Source: Dehalococcoidia bacterium UBA4060
GTDB lineage: Bacteria; Chloroflexota; Dehalococcoidia; GIF9; UBA5629
NCBI GenBank assembly: GCA_002383665.1
Contig: DFZI01000027.1
Coordinates: 6,338 to 16,122, forward strand
Reading direction: 5' to 3'
DNA length: 9,785 nt
Below, piece by piece: positions 1 to 5,933 of the stretch (positions are counted from its first letter, which is position 1; each line of letters opens with the position of its first letter). The translations under genes were made by a program, and so were the position numbers. The notes under the pieces were generated by a model that saw only the letters and a list, made by a program, of their open reading frames with translations, did no database searches and was not told the origin of the DNA.

Positions 1-68
1 CCGGGACACGTCCTGTTACCCGGTAAAATCCATTCCTGCTCGGTTAAGGTAACTGCATTGGCTTTCAC
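1..68 (-). CDS. porB: 2-oxoacid:ferredoxin oxidoreductase beta subunit, N-terminal fragment (cut by window edge)
   Basis: The first 22 codons of a gene that continues beyond the left edge. It begins with GTG at 68-66, 12 nt after the porA stop, behind a GGGAGAG ribosome binding site (80-74). The peptide reads MKANAVTLTEQEWILPGNRT followed by Cys-Pro. A CPGC-type motif close to the N-terminus is the usual start of the beta subunit, which binds thiamine diphosphate and an iron-sulfur cluster; here only the first Cys-Pro and part of the Gly codon are visible. Position directly after gamma, delta and alpha subunits makes the assignment nearly certain, although too little protein is present to confirm the substrate. 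Confidence 0.85.
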   Translation of the reverse strand, partial: MKANAVTLTEQEWILPGNRTCP

Positions 69-80
69 TGTATCTCTCCC

Positions 81-1301
81 TTAAATCTGACAAATCCATT
101 CAGGGTAGTCGGGATTGATCACCGTCTCCTTCAAAGAAGCGATGGCTTTCCTGGTGGCATCGGCAAGCTCTCTGGCTTTAACATCGCGGCCACCCAGCCC
201 GACGATGAAATTCCTGATGGAGGCATTAATATACGTGCCGTAGAGCGCTGACTTGATTTCAGAGCAGGTAGCACCTTCCGATCCGTAGCTGATGTTCTTA
301 TCGAATACTACAATCAGCTTGGATTTACGCAATACTCTTACGACGTCTGCCTTGGGGAAGGGGCGGAAGACCCTGAGCCCGAGCACCCCGACCTTGATGC
401 CCTCTTCGCGCAGCATATCGGCGGCGACGATGGCTTCCATGGCCAGACTTCCCATGGCAACGATTGTAATCTCGGCATCCTCGTTGCGGTCTTCCCAGAA
501 CATACGGGCGTAATCACGCCCGAAGATCTTGTTGAATTCCTGCCCGGCATCAAGAATAGTCTCACGTGAGTTCTGCAGTGCTTCCTGCAGCAGGTAGCGC
601 AGCTCCATGTAGCCGTGACAGAGCTTGCCTTCCACGCCTACCCGCGGGTCAGCCAGCGTGACCAGGTTGTAGTTTTTGGGATTGGCAGGATCGAGAGTGG
701 TGTGGGGTTTGTAGGGTGGCAGATATTTATCCACGTCAGCCTGGTCCGGAATATCCACAGGCATCTCGGTATGCGAAAGGATATAGCCGTCGTAGCAAAC
801 CATGACCGGCACATAGACCTGCTCCGCTATGCGGAAAGCCTGGATCACGGTATCCAGTATCTCCTGGTTGTTGCGACAGTATATCTGGATCCAGCCTGTG
901 TCGCGCTGCGCTATGGAGTCCTGCTGGTCATTAAGCACATTCCAGGGGGCCCCGATGGCCCGGTTGACGCAGGCCAGCACTATAGGCAGGCGTGCGCCCG
1001 CCGCCCAGTGCAACATCTCGTGCATATAAGCCAGGCCATGCGCACTCGTAGCCGTAAAGGCACGTGCACCCACTATGGAGGCAGAGGTGCAGACAGCCAG
1101 AGCGCTGTGTTCGCTCTCAACCGCTACATACTCGGCCTTGAGCTCTCCGCTTTCAACGAATAGGGAAAGCTGCTCGGTAAGTGGTGTCTGTGGTGTGATG
1201 GGATAGGCAGCCACCACCTGCACCCTGCTCAGCCTGGCAGCAATAGCGGCTGCCTGGTTGCCGTCCATGATGTGTATGTTGGATTTTCTCTGTATTGCCA
1301 T
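81..1301 (-). CDS. porA: 2-oxoacid:ferredoxin oxidoreductase alpha subunit (pyruvate-type)
   Basis: A 406-residue alpha subunit of a four-subunit oxidoreductase. The complex oxidatively decarboxylates a 2-oxoacid, most likely pyruvate, with CoA to give acyl-CoA, CO2 and reduced ferredoxin in the cytoplasm, or runs in reverse for CO2 fixation. The pyrimidine-binding domain carries AYPITPQTPLTEQL (residues 32-45) and the VESEHSAL motif (61-68). The NDQQDSIAQRDTGW segment (124-137) is typical of PorA. A transketolase C-terminal-like domain (about 275-375) contains IVAMGSLAMEA and VFDKNISYGSEG. Length is normal for the family. The ATG start gives a complete N-terminus, but its ribosome site (AGG about 10 nt upstream) is weak, so it may depend on translation of porD, which ends 11 nt before. 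Vor or other 2-oxoacid specificity cannot be excluded by eye. Confidence 0.93.
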   Translation of the reverse strand: MAIQRKSNIHIMDGNQAAAIAARLSRVQVVAAYPITPQTPLTEQLSLFVESGELKAEYVAVESEHSALAVCTSASIVGARAFTATSAHGLAYMHEMLHWAAGARLPIVLACVNRAIGAPWNVLNDQQDSIAQRDTGWIQIYCRNNQEILDTVIQAFRIAEQVYVPVMVCYDGYILSHTEMPVDIPDQADVDKYLPPYKPHTTLDPANPKNYNLVTLADPRVGVEGKLCHGYMELRYLLQEALQNSRETILDAGQEFNKIFGRDYARMFWEDRNEDAEITIVAMGSLAMEAIVAADMLREEGIKVGVLGLRVFRPFPKADVVRVLRKSKLIVVFDKNISYGSEGATCSEIKSALYGTYINASIRNFIVGLGGRDVKARELADATRKAIASLKETVINPDYPEWICQI

Positions 1302-1312
1302 TAATAATCAGC

Positions 1313-1606
1313 CTATAAATTTTTCTTTTCAGGCGCCATGGTGATAGCCTGTACCGGGCAAACCTGTGCGCAGATGCCGCAGCCTTTGCAATATAGCAAA
1401 TTGATCGAAGGCGGTATACCCTTGGTCATGACAGCTTCGGGGCAGTACAGCCAGCAGAGAAAGCAGGTGGGTTTGTTGAGCTTGCTGGCCGTGCATTTCG
1501 TCTCATCGATTACCGGCATGTTGGTGCGCCATTCACCGGTGGAGCCAGCCTCGCCGATTCCGGGCGATGACTCATCGCAAATATGGTTGCATTCTCTCGT
1601 TCCCAT
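1313..1606 (-). CDS. porD: 2-oxoacid:ferredoxin oxidoreductase delta subunit (2x[4Fe-4S] ferredoxin)
   Basis: A 97-residue ferredoxin-like subunit that passes electrons from the catalytic subunits to external ferredoxin. The GSTGEWRTNMPVID segment (21-34) before the first Cys is the usual PorD lead-in. The second cluster motif is canonical: C73-x2-C76-x2-C79-x3-C83-Pro. The first is stretched: C38-x9-C48-x2-C51-x3-C55-Pro, where family members normally have C-x2-C-x2-C-x3-C-Pro. Two further Cys (6 and 10) lie in the N-terminal tail. The ATG at 1606-1604 is 6 nt after the porG stop, with GGGATAA-like purines overlapping the end of porG, so translational coupling is likely. Delta-subunit identity is firm from sequence and context; the cluster spacing is the only unusual point. 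Confidence 0.92.
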   Translation of the reverse strand: MGTRECNHICDESSPGIGEAGSTGEWRTNMPVIDETKCTASKLNKPTCFLCWLYCPEAVMTKGIPPSINLLYCKGCGICAQVCPVQAITMAPEKKNL

Positions 1607-1612
1607 TATTAT

Positions 1613-2209
1613 TTATCCCGATTTAAAAATCCGTGTAGCATCGTGGGTCTTATGGACGGCAGCAAGGTTCATCTCGACCGTGCTCTTAGAGAATCTGTCA
1701 CGTAACACCTTTTCCAGGGTAGGAAGGTCCACCACCCTGGTCGCCTTCGCCAGTGCACCCAGTATGGCAGTATTGACGATGACCTGGCCAGCCACGATTA
1801 TGCCCAACTCCAAGCAGATCCTGGTAGCATCTGCCGTGGCGATATTGAAATTTCCTTTTATCCCGAGCTCTCTGGGCGACAGGGGTGAATTTACGATCAG
1901 CCAGCCATTGTTGTTCAGTCCGGCGATAACCTCAGGGTAGGTTAGCAGCGTATGGTCAAGAACCATTACAATATCGGGATTTTCAACCTGTGACATAACG
2001 AGTACCGGCTGGTCAGATATGCGGGTGGAGGCACTGACAGGCGCCCCGCGGCGTTCGGCGCCGAATGATGGGGCGGCTGTTACACCCTTATAGCCCTTCA
2101 GATAGGCAGCTTCTGCTACGATTTTGGCTGCAGTAATGGCACCCTGCCCTCCCCGTCCATGCCATCTAATTTCAAGCGGCCGGTTGTTCAGGGAGGTCTT
2201 TTGTGGCAT
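1613..2209 (-). CDS. porG: 2-oxoacid:ferredoxin oxidoreductase gamma subunit
   Basis: A 198-residue gamma subunit and first gene of the operon. The N-terminus has the diagnostic RWHGRGGQGA motif (15-24), followed by PSFGAERRGAPV (47-58) and the VLDHTLL segment (83-89), as in PorG/KorC proteins. This subunit contributes to the CoA-binding region and holds the heterotetramer together. The ATG at 2209-2207 follows an AAGGAG ribosome site (2227-2222) with a rather long 12-nt spacer. The next gene, porD, starts 6 nt after its stop. The promoter at 2249-2281 lies directly upstream. Gamma-delta-alpha-beta order is the order known from archaeal and Thermotoga pyruvate oxidoreductases. Confidence 0.94.
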   Translation of the reverse strand: MPQKTSLNNRPLEIRWHGRGGQGAITAAKIVAEAAYLKGYKGVTAAPSFGAERRGAPVSASTRISDQPVLVMSQVENPDIVMVLDHTLLTYPEVIAGLNNNGWLIVNSPLSPRELGIKGNFNIATADATRICLELGIIVAGQVIVNTAILGALAKATRVVDLPTLEKVLRDRFSKSTVEMNLAAVHKTHDATRIFKSG

Positions 2210-2248
2210 ATGTTAATTTAGCTCCTTGGTGTATTGGCGCACCGATCA

Positions 2249-2281
2249 ATTATATTAGCGCTCATTATGTATGAATGTCAA
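2249..2281 (-). promoter_or_regulatory. Promoter of the por operon
   Basis: Read on the minus strand, a perfect -35 TTGACA (2281-2276) begins 2 nt after the stop codon of the upstream metallopeptidase gene. Two overlapping -10 candidates follow: TAATAT (2257-2252) with an 18-bp spacer, and a perfect TATAAT (2254-2249) with a 21-bp spacer. The 18-bp spacing is the more likely choice. Initiation would fall near 2243-2246, giving a leader of about 35 nt that carries the AAGGAG site of porG. This supports por as a transcription unit separate from the metallopeptidase gene. Confidence 0.7.
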
Positions 2282-2283
2282 AA

Positions 2284-3063
2284 CTATCCCACAGCCGGAG
2301 ACTGTCCAAACGCAGATAAGGCTTTTAGATCCTCTTCGTGCACGATCAGCCATCTGCGGTGTTTTTTCCAATCCGGACAATATCTGGCTACGAACTCCCA
2401 GAATTTCCTGGAATGATTCATATGCTTGAGGTGGGCCAGCTCATGAATAATCACGTAGTCTATAACAGGTTCAGGTGCCATCAGCAGCTTCCAGTTCAAA
2501 CTCAGGGTGCCGCTGTGGGAACAGCTTCCCCAACGTGTTTTCTGCCCCCGAACAAGTATTTTGGTGTAATTTACTCCCATGATGCCTTTAAAAGTTTCAG
2601 CCTTCTGTGTGAAAATCAGCCCGGCCTGGCTCCTGTACCATTTTTCCAGTATGCCGGCAATGCTCTTTTCGTGACCATTTAAGTTTATGCGAATCCTCTG
2701 GCCTTCGAGACTGACCGGCTCAGGCCTGTCGGATGTGTTGGTGACGACAAGCTCAATTTTCCTGCCCATGTAGGATATTTTTTCCCCGTGATCCACTTCC
2801 TTGTTGAAAAGGGGCATCTGCACAGGCCTGTTGTCGGGCAGGTGGTGCAATATCCAGCCTGTTTTCTTGTGCAAGATCTCATCTATCTGATCCTGCTTAT
2901 ATCTGGCGGGAACAACCACCGTTAGCCCGGAATCATGGCGGATTTCCAGACGTATGCCGCGGATGCGGCGGCTCTGCTTCAGTTGGTAGGGAACGGTGTG
3001 GCCATTCAGGCAGGCCTGGTATTCCCCCAGCAGTGCCAGGGCATGAAGCTTTTCGGGAGTCAT
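2284..3063 (-). CDS. YgjP-type (DUF45) zinc metallopeptidase-like protein
   Basis: A 259-residue protein of the YgjP/DUF45 family, whose fold is related to SprT and WLM-type metallopeptidases. The zinc-binding motif HELAH (207-211), preceded by YVII and followed by LKHMNHSRKFW, supplies the two helix His and a likely third ligand, H217. The segment RGQKTRWGSCSHSGTLSLNW (172-191) is the other hallmark of the family. The N-terminal part (about 25-110) has the usual strand-rich region with VVVPARYKQDQIDEIL. Length is normal. No signal peptide or membrane segment is visible, so it is presumably cytoplasmic; substrates of this family are poorly known. There is no ribosome site before the ATG; instead a -10-like box lies 6 nt upstream (see promoter). 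It is divergent from the nucleotidyltransferase gene and next to por, with no functional link evident. Confidence 0.88.
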   Translation of the reverse strand: MTPEKLHALALLGEYQACLNGHTVPYQLKQSRRIRGIRLEIRHDSGLTVVVPARYKQDQIDEILHKKTGWILHHLPDNRPVQMPLFNKEVDHGEKISYMGRKIELVVTNTSDRPEPVSLEGQRIRINLNGHEKSIAGILEKWYRSQAGLIFTQKAETFKGIMGVNYTKILVRGQKTRWGSCSHSGTLSLNWKLLMAPEPVIDYVIIHELAHLKHMNHSRKFWEFVARYCPDWKKHRRWLIVHEEDLKALSAFGQSPAVG

Positions 3064-3069
3064 GGCAAT

Positions 3070-3099
3070 ATTGTATGTTTATCTCAATAGTATGTCCAA
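3070..3099 (-). promoter_or_regulatory. Promoter of the YgjP-type gene, probably giving a leaderless mRNA
   Basis: On the minus strand, TACAAT (3075-3070, five of six matches to TATAAT) is preceded at 18 bp by TTGGAC (3099-3094, a poor -35). Only six bases, ATTGCC, separate the -10 box from the ATG, so transcription would start at or next to the start codon. No Shine-Dalgarno sequence is present in that interval. This arrangement is typical of leaderless genes. Confidence 0.45.
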
Positions 3100-3108
3100 A
3101 CGCATGGC

Positions 3109-3159
3109 TGGCCGGTGTTGCCGGAATAGCTGTATTGACGTAAACTGGAAGACCGGCCA
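3109..3159. repeat. Inverted repeat in the divergent intergenic region
   Basis: TGGCCGGT (3109-3116) and its exact complement ACCGGCCA (3152-3159) flank a 35-bp interval. The interval contains a TTGACG hexamer (3135-3140) without a convincing -10 partner. The repeat lies between the divergent metallopeptidase and nucleotidyltransferase genes and upstream of the ribosome site of the latter. It could be an operator or a leader hairpin, but an 8-bp match may also be chance. Confidence 0.25.
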
Positions 3160-3190
3160 ACCGCAAAATAAGCCCGTCTGCAAAATAATA

Positions 3191-3199
3191 GAAGGAGAG
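3191..3199 (+). promoter_or_regulatory. Ribosome binding site that sets the nucleotidyltransferase start
   Basis: GAAGGAGAG, nine bases before the ATG at 3209. It selects that ATG over in-frame upstream candidates beginning at 3062, which would add 49 residues without similarity to the family and overlap the divergent gene's start. Confidence 0.8.
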
Positions 3200-3208
3200 C
3201 ATTTTGAT

Positions 3209-3904
3209 ATGAAGTGCCTGATCCTGGCCAGCGGATTTGGTACAAGGCTGTATCCGCTTACTCTGAACTGCGCCAAGGCGTTGCTGCCTTACAGGGGCAA
3301 GCCTATGATCAATCATATTGTAGACAAAATCCCACCTGATATTGAGATTCTGGTTAATGTAAACAAGAAGTTTGAGGCTGATTTCAGGAACTGGGAGAAG
3401 CAGCAGTCACGTCCTATAGCTATCTGTGTGGAAGAGGTATATAACGAGGAGGAAAGACTGGGCGCTATCGGTTCACTCAATTACTGGATACGACAAAAAT
3501 CTATAGATGAAGACATGTTACTTTTCGGCAGCGATAACTACTTCGAATTTGAGTTGAAAAAGTTTCTAAATGCCTACAACAGGACAAATACCTTAATTGC
3601 GGTCTACGATGTAGGCGATCCCTCACTTGCTACCCAATACGGCGTAGTTAAAGTCAAAGATGGCCGTATTGTAGAGCTGGAGGAGAAGCCTGCCAGGCCG
3701 AAATCGAGCCTGGTAGCGACTGCCTGCTGGATTATCCCACCGCGCATTTTCCCTGCCATAAACGATTTCTGCTCCGGTGAACACAAGGAAAACCTGGGAA
3801 ATTTTATCACATACCTGATTGAAAAAGATGATGTGTACGCGTATCCCTTCAGCGAAAGGTGGATGGACATAGGGAACCTGGAGATATACAATTCTACCAG
3901 GTAA
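3209..3904 (+). CDS. Sugar-1-phosphate nucleotidyltransferase (NTP_transferase family)
   Basis: A 231-residue enzyme of the family that joins a sugar-1-phosphate to an NTP, giving an NDP-sugar and pyrophosphate. The signature starts almost at residue 1: MKCLILASGFGTRLYPLT with the G-x-G-T-R loop at 9-13, then K23 in AKALLP and GKPMINHIVDKI (30-41). GSDN (107-110) places the metal-binding Asp at 109. ELEEKPARPKS (156-166) and WMDIGNLEIYN (218-228) match the sugar-binding and C-terminal Asp-Gly/Asp-Ile-Gly regions. It is short, a bare catalytic domain without the C-terminal hexapeptide repeats of GlmU or the extensions of RmlA. Sugar and nucleotide specificity cannot be read from the sequence. 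No glycan-pathway genes adjoin it. It lies 87 bp upstream of gerW on the same strand and might be co-transcribed. Confidence 0.85.
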   Translation: MKCLILASGFGTRLYPLTLNCAKALLPYRGKPMINHIVDKIPPDIEILVNVNKKFEADFRNWEKQQSRPIAICVEEVYNEEERLGAIGSLNYWIRQKSIDEDMLLFGSDNYFEFELKKFLNAYNRTNTLIAVYDVGDPSLATQYGVVKVKDGRIVELEEKPARPKSSLVATACWIIPPRIFPAINDFCSGEHKENLGNFITYLIEKDDVYAYPFSERWMDIGNLEIYNSTR

Positions 3905-3991
3905 ATGTGCCGTTTAGCGGTGGCTTATTTATAAAAGAGTATATGGCCGGTATGGACATTTACTGGCCGGCAGCCTCAACAGGAGAATAGC

Positions 3992-4381
3992 ATGGAAGAT
4001 ATCGAGAACATGGTTAAAACTACCATCAGCCAGATTGAAAAGGTGCTCAGCAGCAAGACCGTAGTGGGTGAGCCTATCACAGTCGGTGATACTGTACTGA
4101 TACCTCTTTTGAGTGTGGGGTTTGGATTTGGAGCGGCGGGAGGTGGTGGTATCAAGCCCGATCTAAAACAGGCTGGCGAGGTGGCTAAAACAGGCACCAG
4201 CGGCACTGGCGGAGGTGGTGGCCTTCATCCCATTGCCATTATTGTTATTGATAAAGAAGGGGTGCGTATCGAGCCGATCAAGAGCTCAGTTGCTGCAGCG
4301 ATCGAGAAACTGGGTGAAAAAATTCCGGGCGTGGTAGAAAAAATCGCCGATAAATGGGGCGAACGTAAGAAGGAAAGTTAA
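3992..4381 (+). CDS. gerW: GerW/YtfJ family protein
   Basis: A 129-residue protein of the GerW (YtfJ) family. The N-terminal amphipathic helix (3-22) is followed by VVGEPITVGDTVLIPLLSVGFGFGAAGGGG (24-53), the family signature. A second Gly-rich segment (70-77) precedes a strand-rich part, HPIAIIVIDKEGVRIEPI (79-96), and a basic, charged tail. In Bacillus subtilis GerW is a spore protein needed for normal germination, but homologues are widespread in non-spore-formers, where the role is unknown. An AGGAGA ribosome site (3981-3986) lies 5 nt before the ATG. The next gene, a DUF2953 protein, begins 3 nt after the stop; B. subtilis ytfI and ytfJ are likewise neighbours, so the pair is a conserved module rather than a chance arrangement. 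Confidence 0.9.
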   Translation: MEDIENMVKTTISQIEKVLSSKTVVGEPITVGDTVLIPLLSVGFGFGAAGGGGIKPDLKQAGEVAKTGTSGTGGGGGLHPIAIIVIDKEGVRIEPIKSSVAAAIEKLGEKIPGVVEKIADKWGERKKES

Positions 4382-4384
4382 GCT

Positions 4385-4948
4385 TTGGCGGCCGCTGTAA
4401 CCGTCTTTTGTCTGATTGCCCTGATTGCCCTGTTACTGGTTATACCCGTCAAAGTTGAGATAAGAGGCAGCGTAGATAAACGGCTCGACCTGACACTGAG
4501 ATTCAAATACCTTTTTGGCCTCGTTTGCCGGGAGAGAAAAGCCGGCCCGGATATACTGGAAGGGCATGAAGATGGTGAAGGCTTTAATTGGGTCTTACGC
4601 ATCTACGATATGTTCCGGACGGAAGGACTGTGGGGCCGTCTGCGGGAGCTGTTTAAACGCCTGCGGGGGCGCGCCAGGATCGAAAATGTCGATGTAGACC
4701 TGTCGGTCAGCCTTGGCGATGATTATTATACAGGTACCATGGCAGGCTACCTTATCCCCATTGTCCTGCTCATTAACAGCAGGTTTGGCACGGATATCAG
4801 CCTGCAGCCGGCTTTCGAGGAAGATCTCTTTATCAAAGGCCATGTCTATCTGGACTGGAGCATGCGGCCCGTACATGTAATCCGGCCTTTGCTGTCATTT
4901 TACCATTCACTGCCCGTCCGGCAGGCAAGGCTCAGGTATTATGCTTAA
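4385..4948 (+). CDS. DUF2953 family membrane-anchored protein (YtfI-like)
   Basis: A 187-residue protein beginning with TTG, 3 nt after the gerW stop, behind AAGGAAAG (4370-4377) inside the end of gerW. The TTG start is chosen because it keeps a single N-terminal membrane helix (about 4-22) and has a well-spaced ribosome site; the first in-frame ATG lies far inside. After the helix comes a basic, soluble region, then VDVDLSVSLGDDYYTGTMAGYL (102-122) and the QPAFEEDLFIKGHVYLDWSM segment (141-160), both typical of DUF2953. The function is unknown; a role together with GerW at the membrane is inferred only from conserved pairing. It overlaps the next gene by 8 nt, which suggests translational coupling. 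Confidence 0.82.
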   Translation: MAAAVTVFCLIALIALLLVIPVKVEIRGSVDKRLDLTLRFKYLFGLVCRERKAGPDILEGHEDGEGFNWVLRIYDMFRTEGLWGRLRELFKRLRGRARIENVDVDLSVSLGDDYYTGTMAGYLIPIVLLINSRFGTDISLQPAFEEDLFIKGHVYLDWSMRPVHVIRPLLSFYHSLPVRQARLRYYA

Positions 4949-5225
4949 AGAGATCGTTATCTGCGAGAAACCGATCACTGCCGGCGGCATCAAAATACTG
5001 CCGGTGGTGAAGATGTCGCTTACCTGCCTTCAGATCAAGGGCAACTTGAGCTTCAATGCCGTCAAGCAGCCTGAATATGTAGTGGTCTGTCGTGCAGGTA
5101 AGATTGATATCTATAACATGTCAGGGGAGGAGGTCCCTATAAGCCGGGCAAAGTCAGACTGTCCTGGATTGGAGTCGGCTCTGGCAGAGTGCTATGATTT
5201 TCCATTGCCGCTTGGTTGGCGATGA
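4941..5225 (+). CDS. Small uncharacterised protein, possibly a reduced GerW-like paralogue
   Basis: A 94-residue protein whose ATG overlaps the end of the DUF2953 gene (ATGCTTAA), with only a weak AGG ribosome site, so translation is probably coupled. I do not recognise a named family. Its first half follows the GerW pattern: KPITAGGIKILPVVKMSL (10-27) against EPITVGDTVLIPLLSVGF in the upstream GerW. Its second half, QPEYVVVCRAGKIDIYNM (43-60), resembles HPIAIIVIDKEGVRIEPI. It lacks GerW's N-terminal helix and both Gly-rich stretches, and ends with a short tail including DFPLPLGWR. No signal peptide or membrane helix is visible. Its last 89 bp overlap the 3' end of the convergent NYN gene. 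It is probably a real gene because of the coupling and the resemblance, but the homology rests on short motifs. Confidence 0.65.
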   Translation: MLKEIVICEKPITAGGIKILPVVKMSLTCLQIKGNLSFNAVKQPEYVVVCRAGKIDIYNMSGEEVPISRAKSDCPGLESALAECYDFPLPLGWR

Positions 5226-5817
5226 TTGCTGGCGAAACTGCCTGTTTAGTCTTTCTGCGGTAGGTCTGCTTCCTCCGGTGTGCCTGGAACTGGCTGCCTC
5301 CCGTCCATAATCCGGTGAAAAACCTTCGATCGAGCTCGTGCAGGAAATCTGCCTCATTGAGCAGATCACGGGATGCGGCATTTTCGAAATAGGCGACTTC
5401 CACATGTTTGCCCATGTTCTTGACTACCTGGAGAGTATAGCTGAAATCGGAGTCACCGCTGACCAGGATGGCGATGTCATAGGTGTTGTTGGATGCGAAA
5501 TACAGAAGGTCGGTGGCCAGCATAACGTCAATGCCCCTCTCCACGGGGATGCCCTGTGATAGCTTGGTCGTTCCCAACCTGAGCTCCAGGTACCGGGTCT
5601 TGCGTAAAGTATCCAGGAACTCCTGCTGTTCCCGCACGCCCTCGGCCTTCTGGACGGGATCCTGCAGCACATTATAGTAATAGGTCCTGATCAGGTGGCG
5701 CTCACCGCACAGTTTCTTTGTGAACTCGGCAAAATTGAGGTCAAAGCGCTTGAAGTTATTCTTCAGAGAATGGTATAGATTGCTACCGTCTATAAATATA
5801 GCAACCCTGTCGTTCAT
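5137..5817 (-). CDS. NYN-domain (LabA/DUF88-type) putative RNA nuclease
   Basis: A 226-residue protein with an NYN domain, a PIN-like fold usually acting as a metal-dependent RNase. Acidic residues expected at the active site are present: D10 in VAIFIDGSNLY (5-15), D97 and D103 in ERGIDVMLATDLL (93-105), and D122/D124 in ILVSGDSDF (117-125). The domain ends near residue 165. The rest is a hydrophilic tail with a basic patch, HRRKQTYRRKTK (180-191), that may bind nucleic acid, and a low-complexity end that overlaps the convergent gene. The ATG follows a strong AGGAGG site (5828-5823). A promoter-like sequence lies in the 116-bp gap behind comEC, so it need not be expressed with the competence genes. 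The cellular target is unknown. Confidence 0.88.
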   Translation of the reverse strand: MNDRVAIFIDGSNLYHSLKNNFKRFDLNFAEFTKKLCGERHLIRTYYYNVLQDPVQKAEGVREQQEFLDTLRKTRYLELRLGTTKLSQGIPVERGIDVMLATDLLYFASNNTYDIAILVSGDSDFSYTLQVVKNMGKHVEVAYFENAASRDLLNEADFLHELDRRFFTGLWTGGSQFQAHRRKQTYRRKTKQAVSPAIIANQAAMENHSTLPEPTPIQDSLTLPGL

Positions 5818-5894
5818 TAATTCCTCCTCGTCAATATCAACACGGCTATTATTATCACCCTGTTTAAATTGTAGTTAAATATATCTCTAATGCT

Positions 5895-5925
5895 ATTATA
5901 CTGGAATGGAGTGCCCGAAGTACAA
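5895..5925 (-). promoter_or_regulatory. Candidate promoter of the NYN nuclease gene
   Basis: On the minus strand a perfect TATAAT (5900-5895) is preceded by TTGTAC (5925-5920, four of six matches) with a long 19-bp spacer. The -35 begins 9 nt after the comEC stop. Initiation near 5888 would give a leader of about 70 nt, AT-rich, ending with AGGAGG before the nuclease ATG. No terminator hairpin for comEC is visible in this gap, so read-through is also possible. Confidence 0.5.
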
Positions 5926-5933
5926 AATCGGCG

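Noticed and set aside
615..1163. A 182-codon open frame on the plus strand opposite porA
   Set aside because: No ribosome site or recognisable motif, and fully covered by porA.
1338..1940. A 200-codon open frame on the plus strand across porD and porG
   Set aside because: Both minus-strand genes are well supported by motifs and the plus-strand product resembles nothing; it is a shadow of the por genes.
3062..3208. Upstream extension of the nucleotidyltransferase by 49 codons
   Set aside because: The extension is Cys- and Arg-rich with no family similarity, overlaps the divergent gene's start, and the family signature begins exactly at the ATG at 3209 behind a strong ribosome site.
3908..3935. 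Possible terminator after the nucleotidyltransferase gene (GCCG-TTTAG-CGG, then T/A-rich sequence)
   Set aside because: The stem is only about three to four pairs and there is no T run, so it would not work as an intrinsic terminator.
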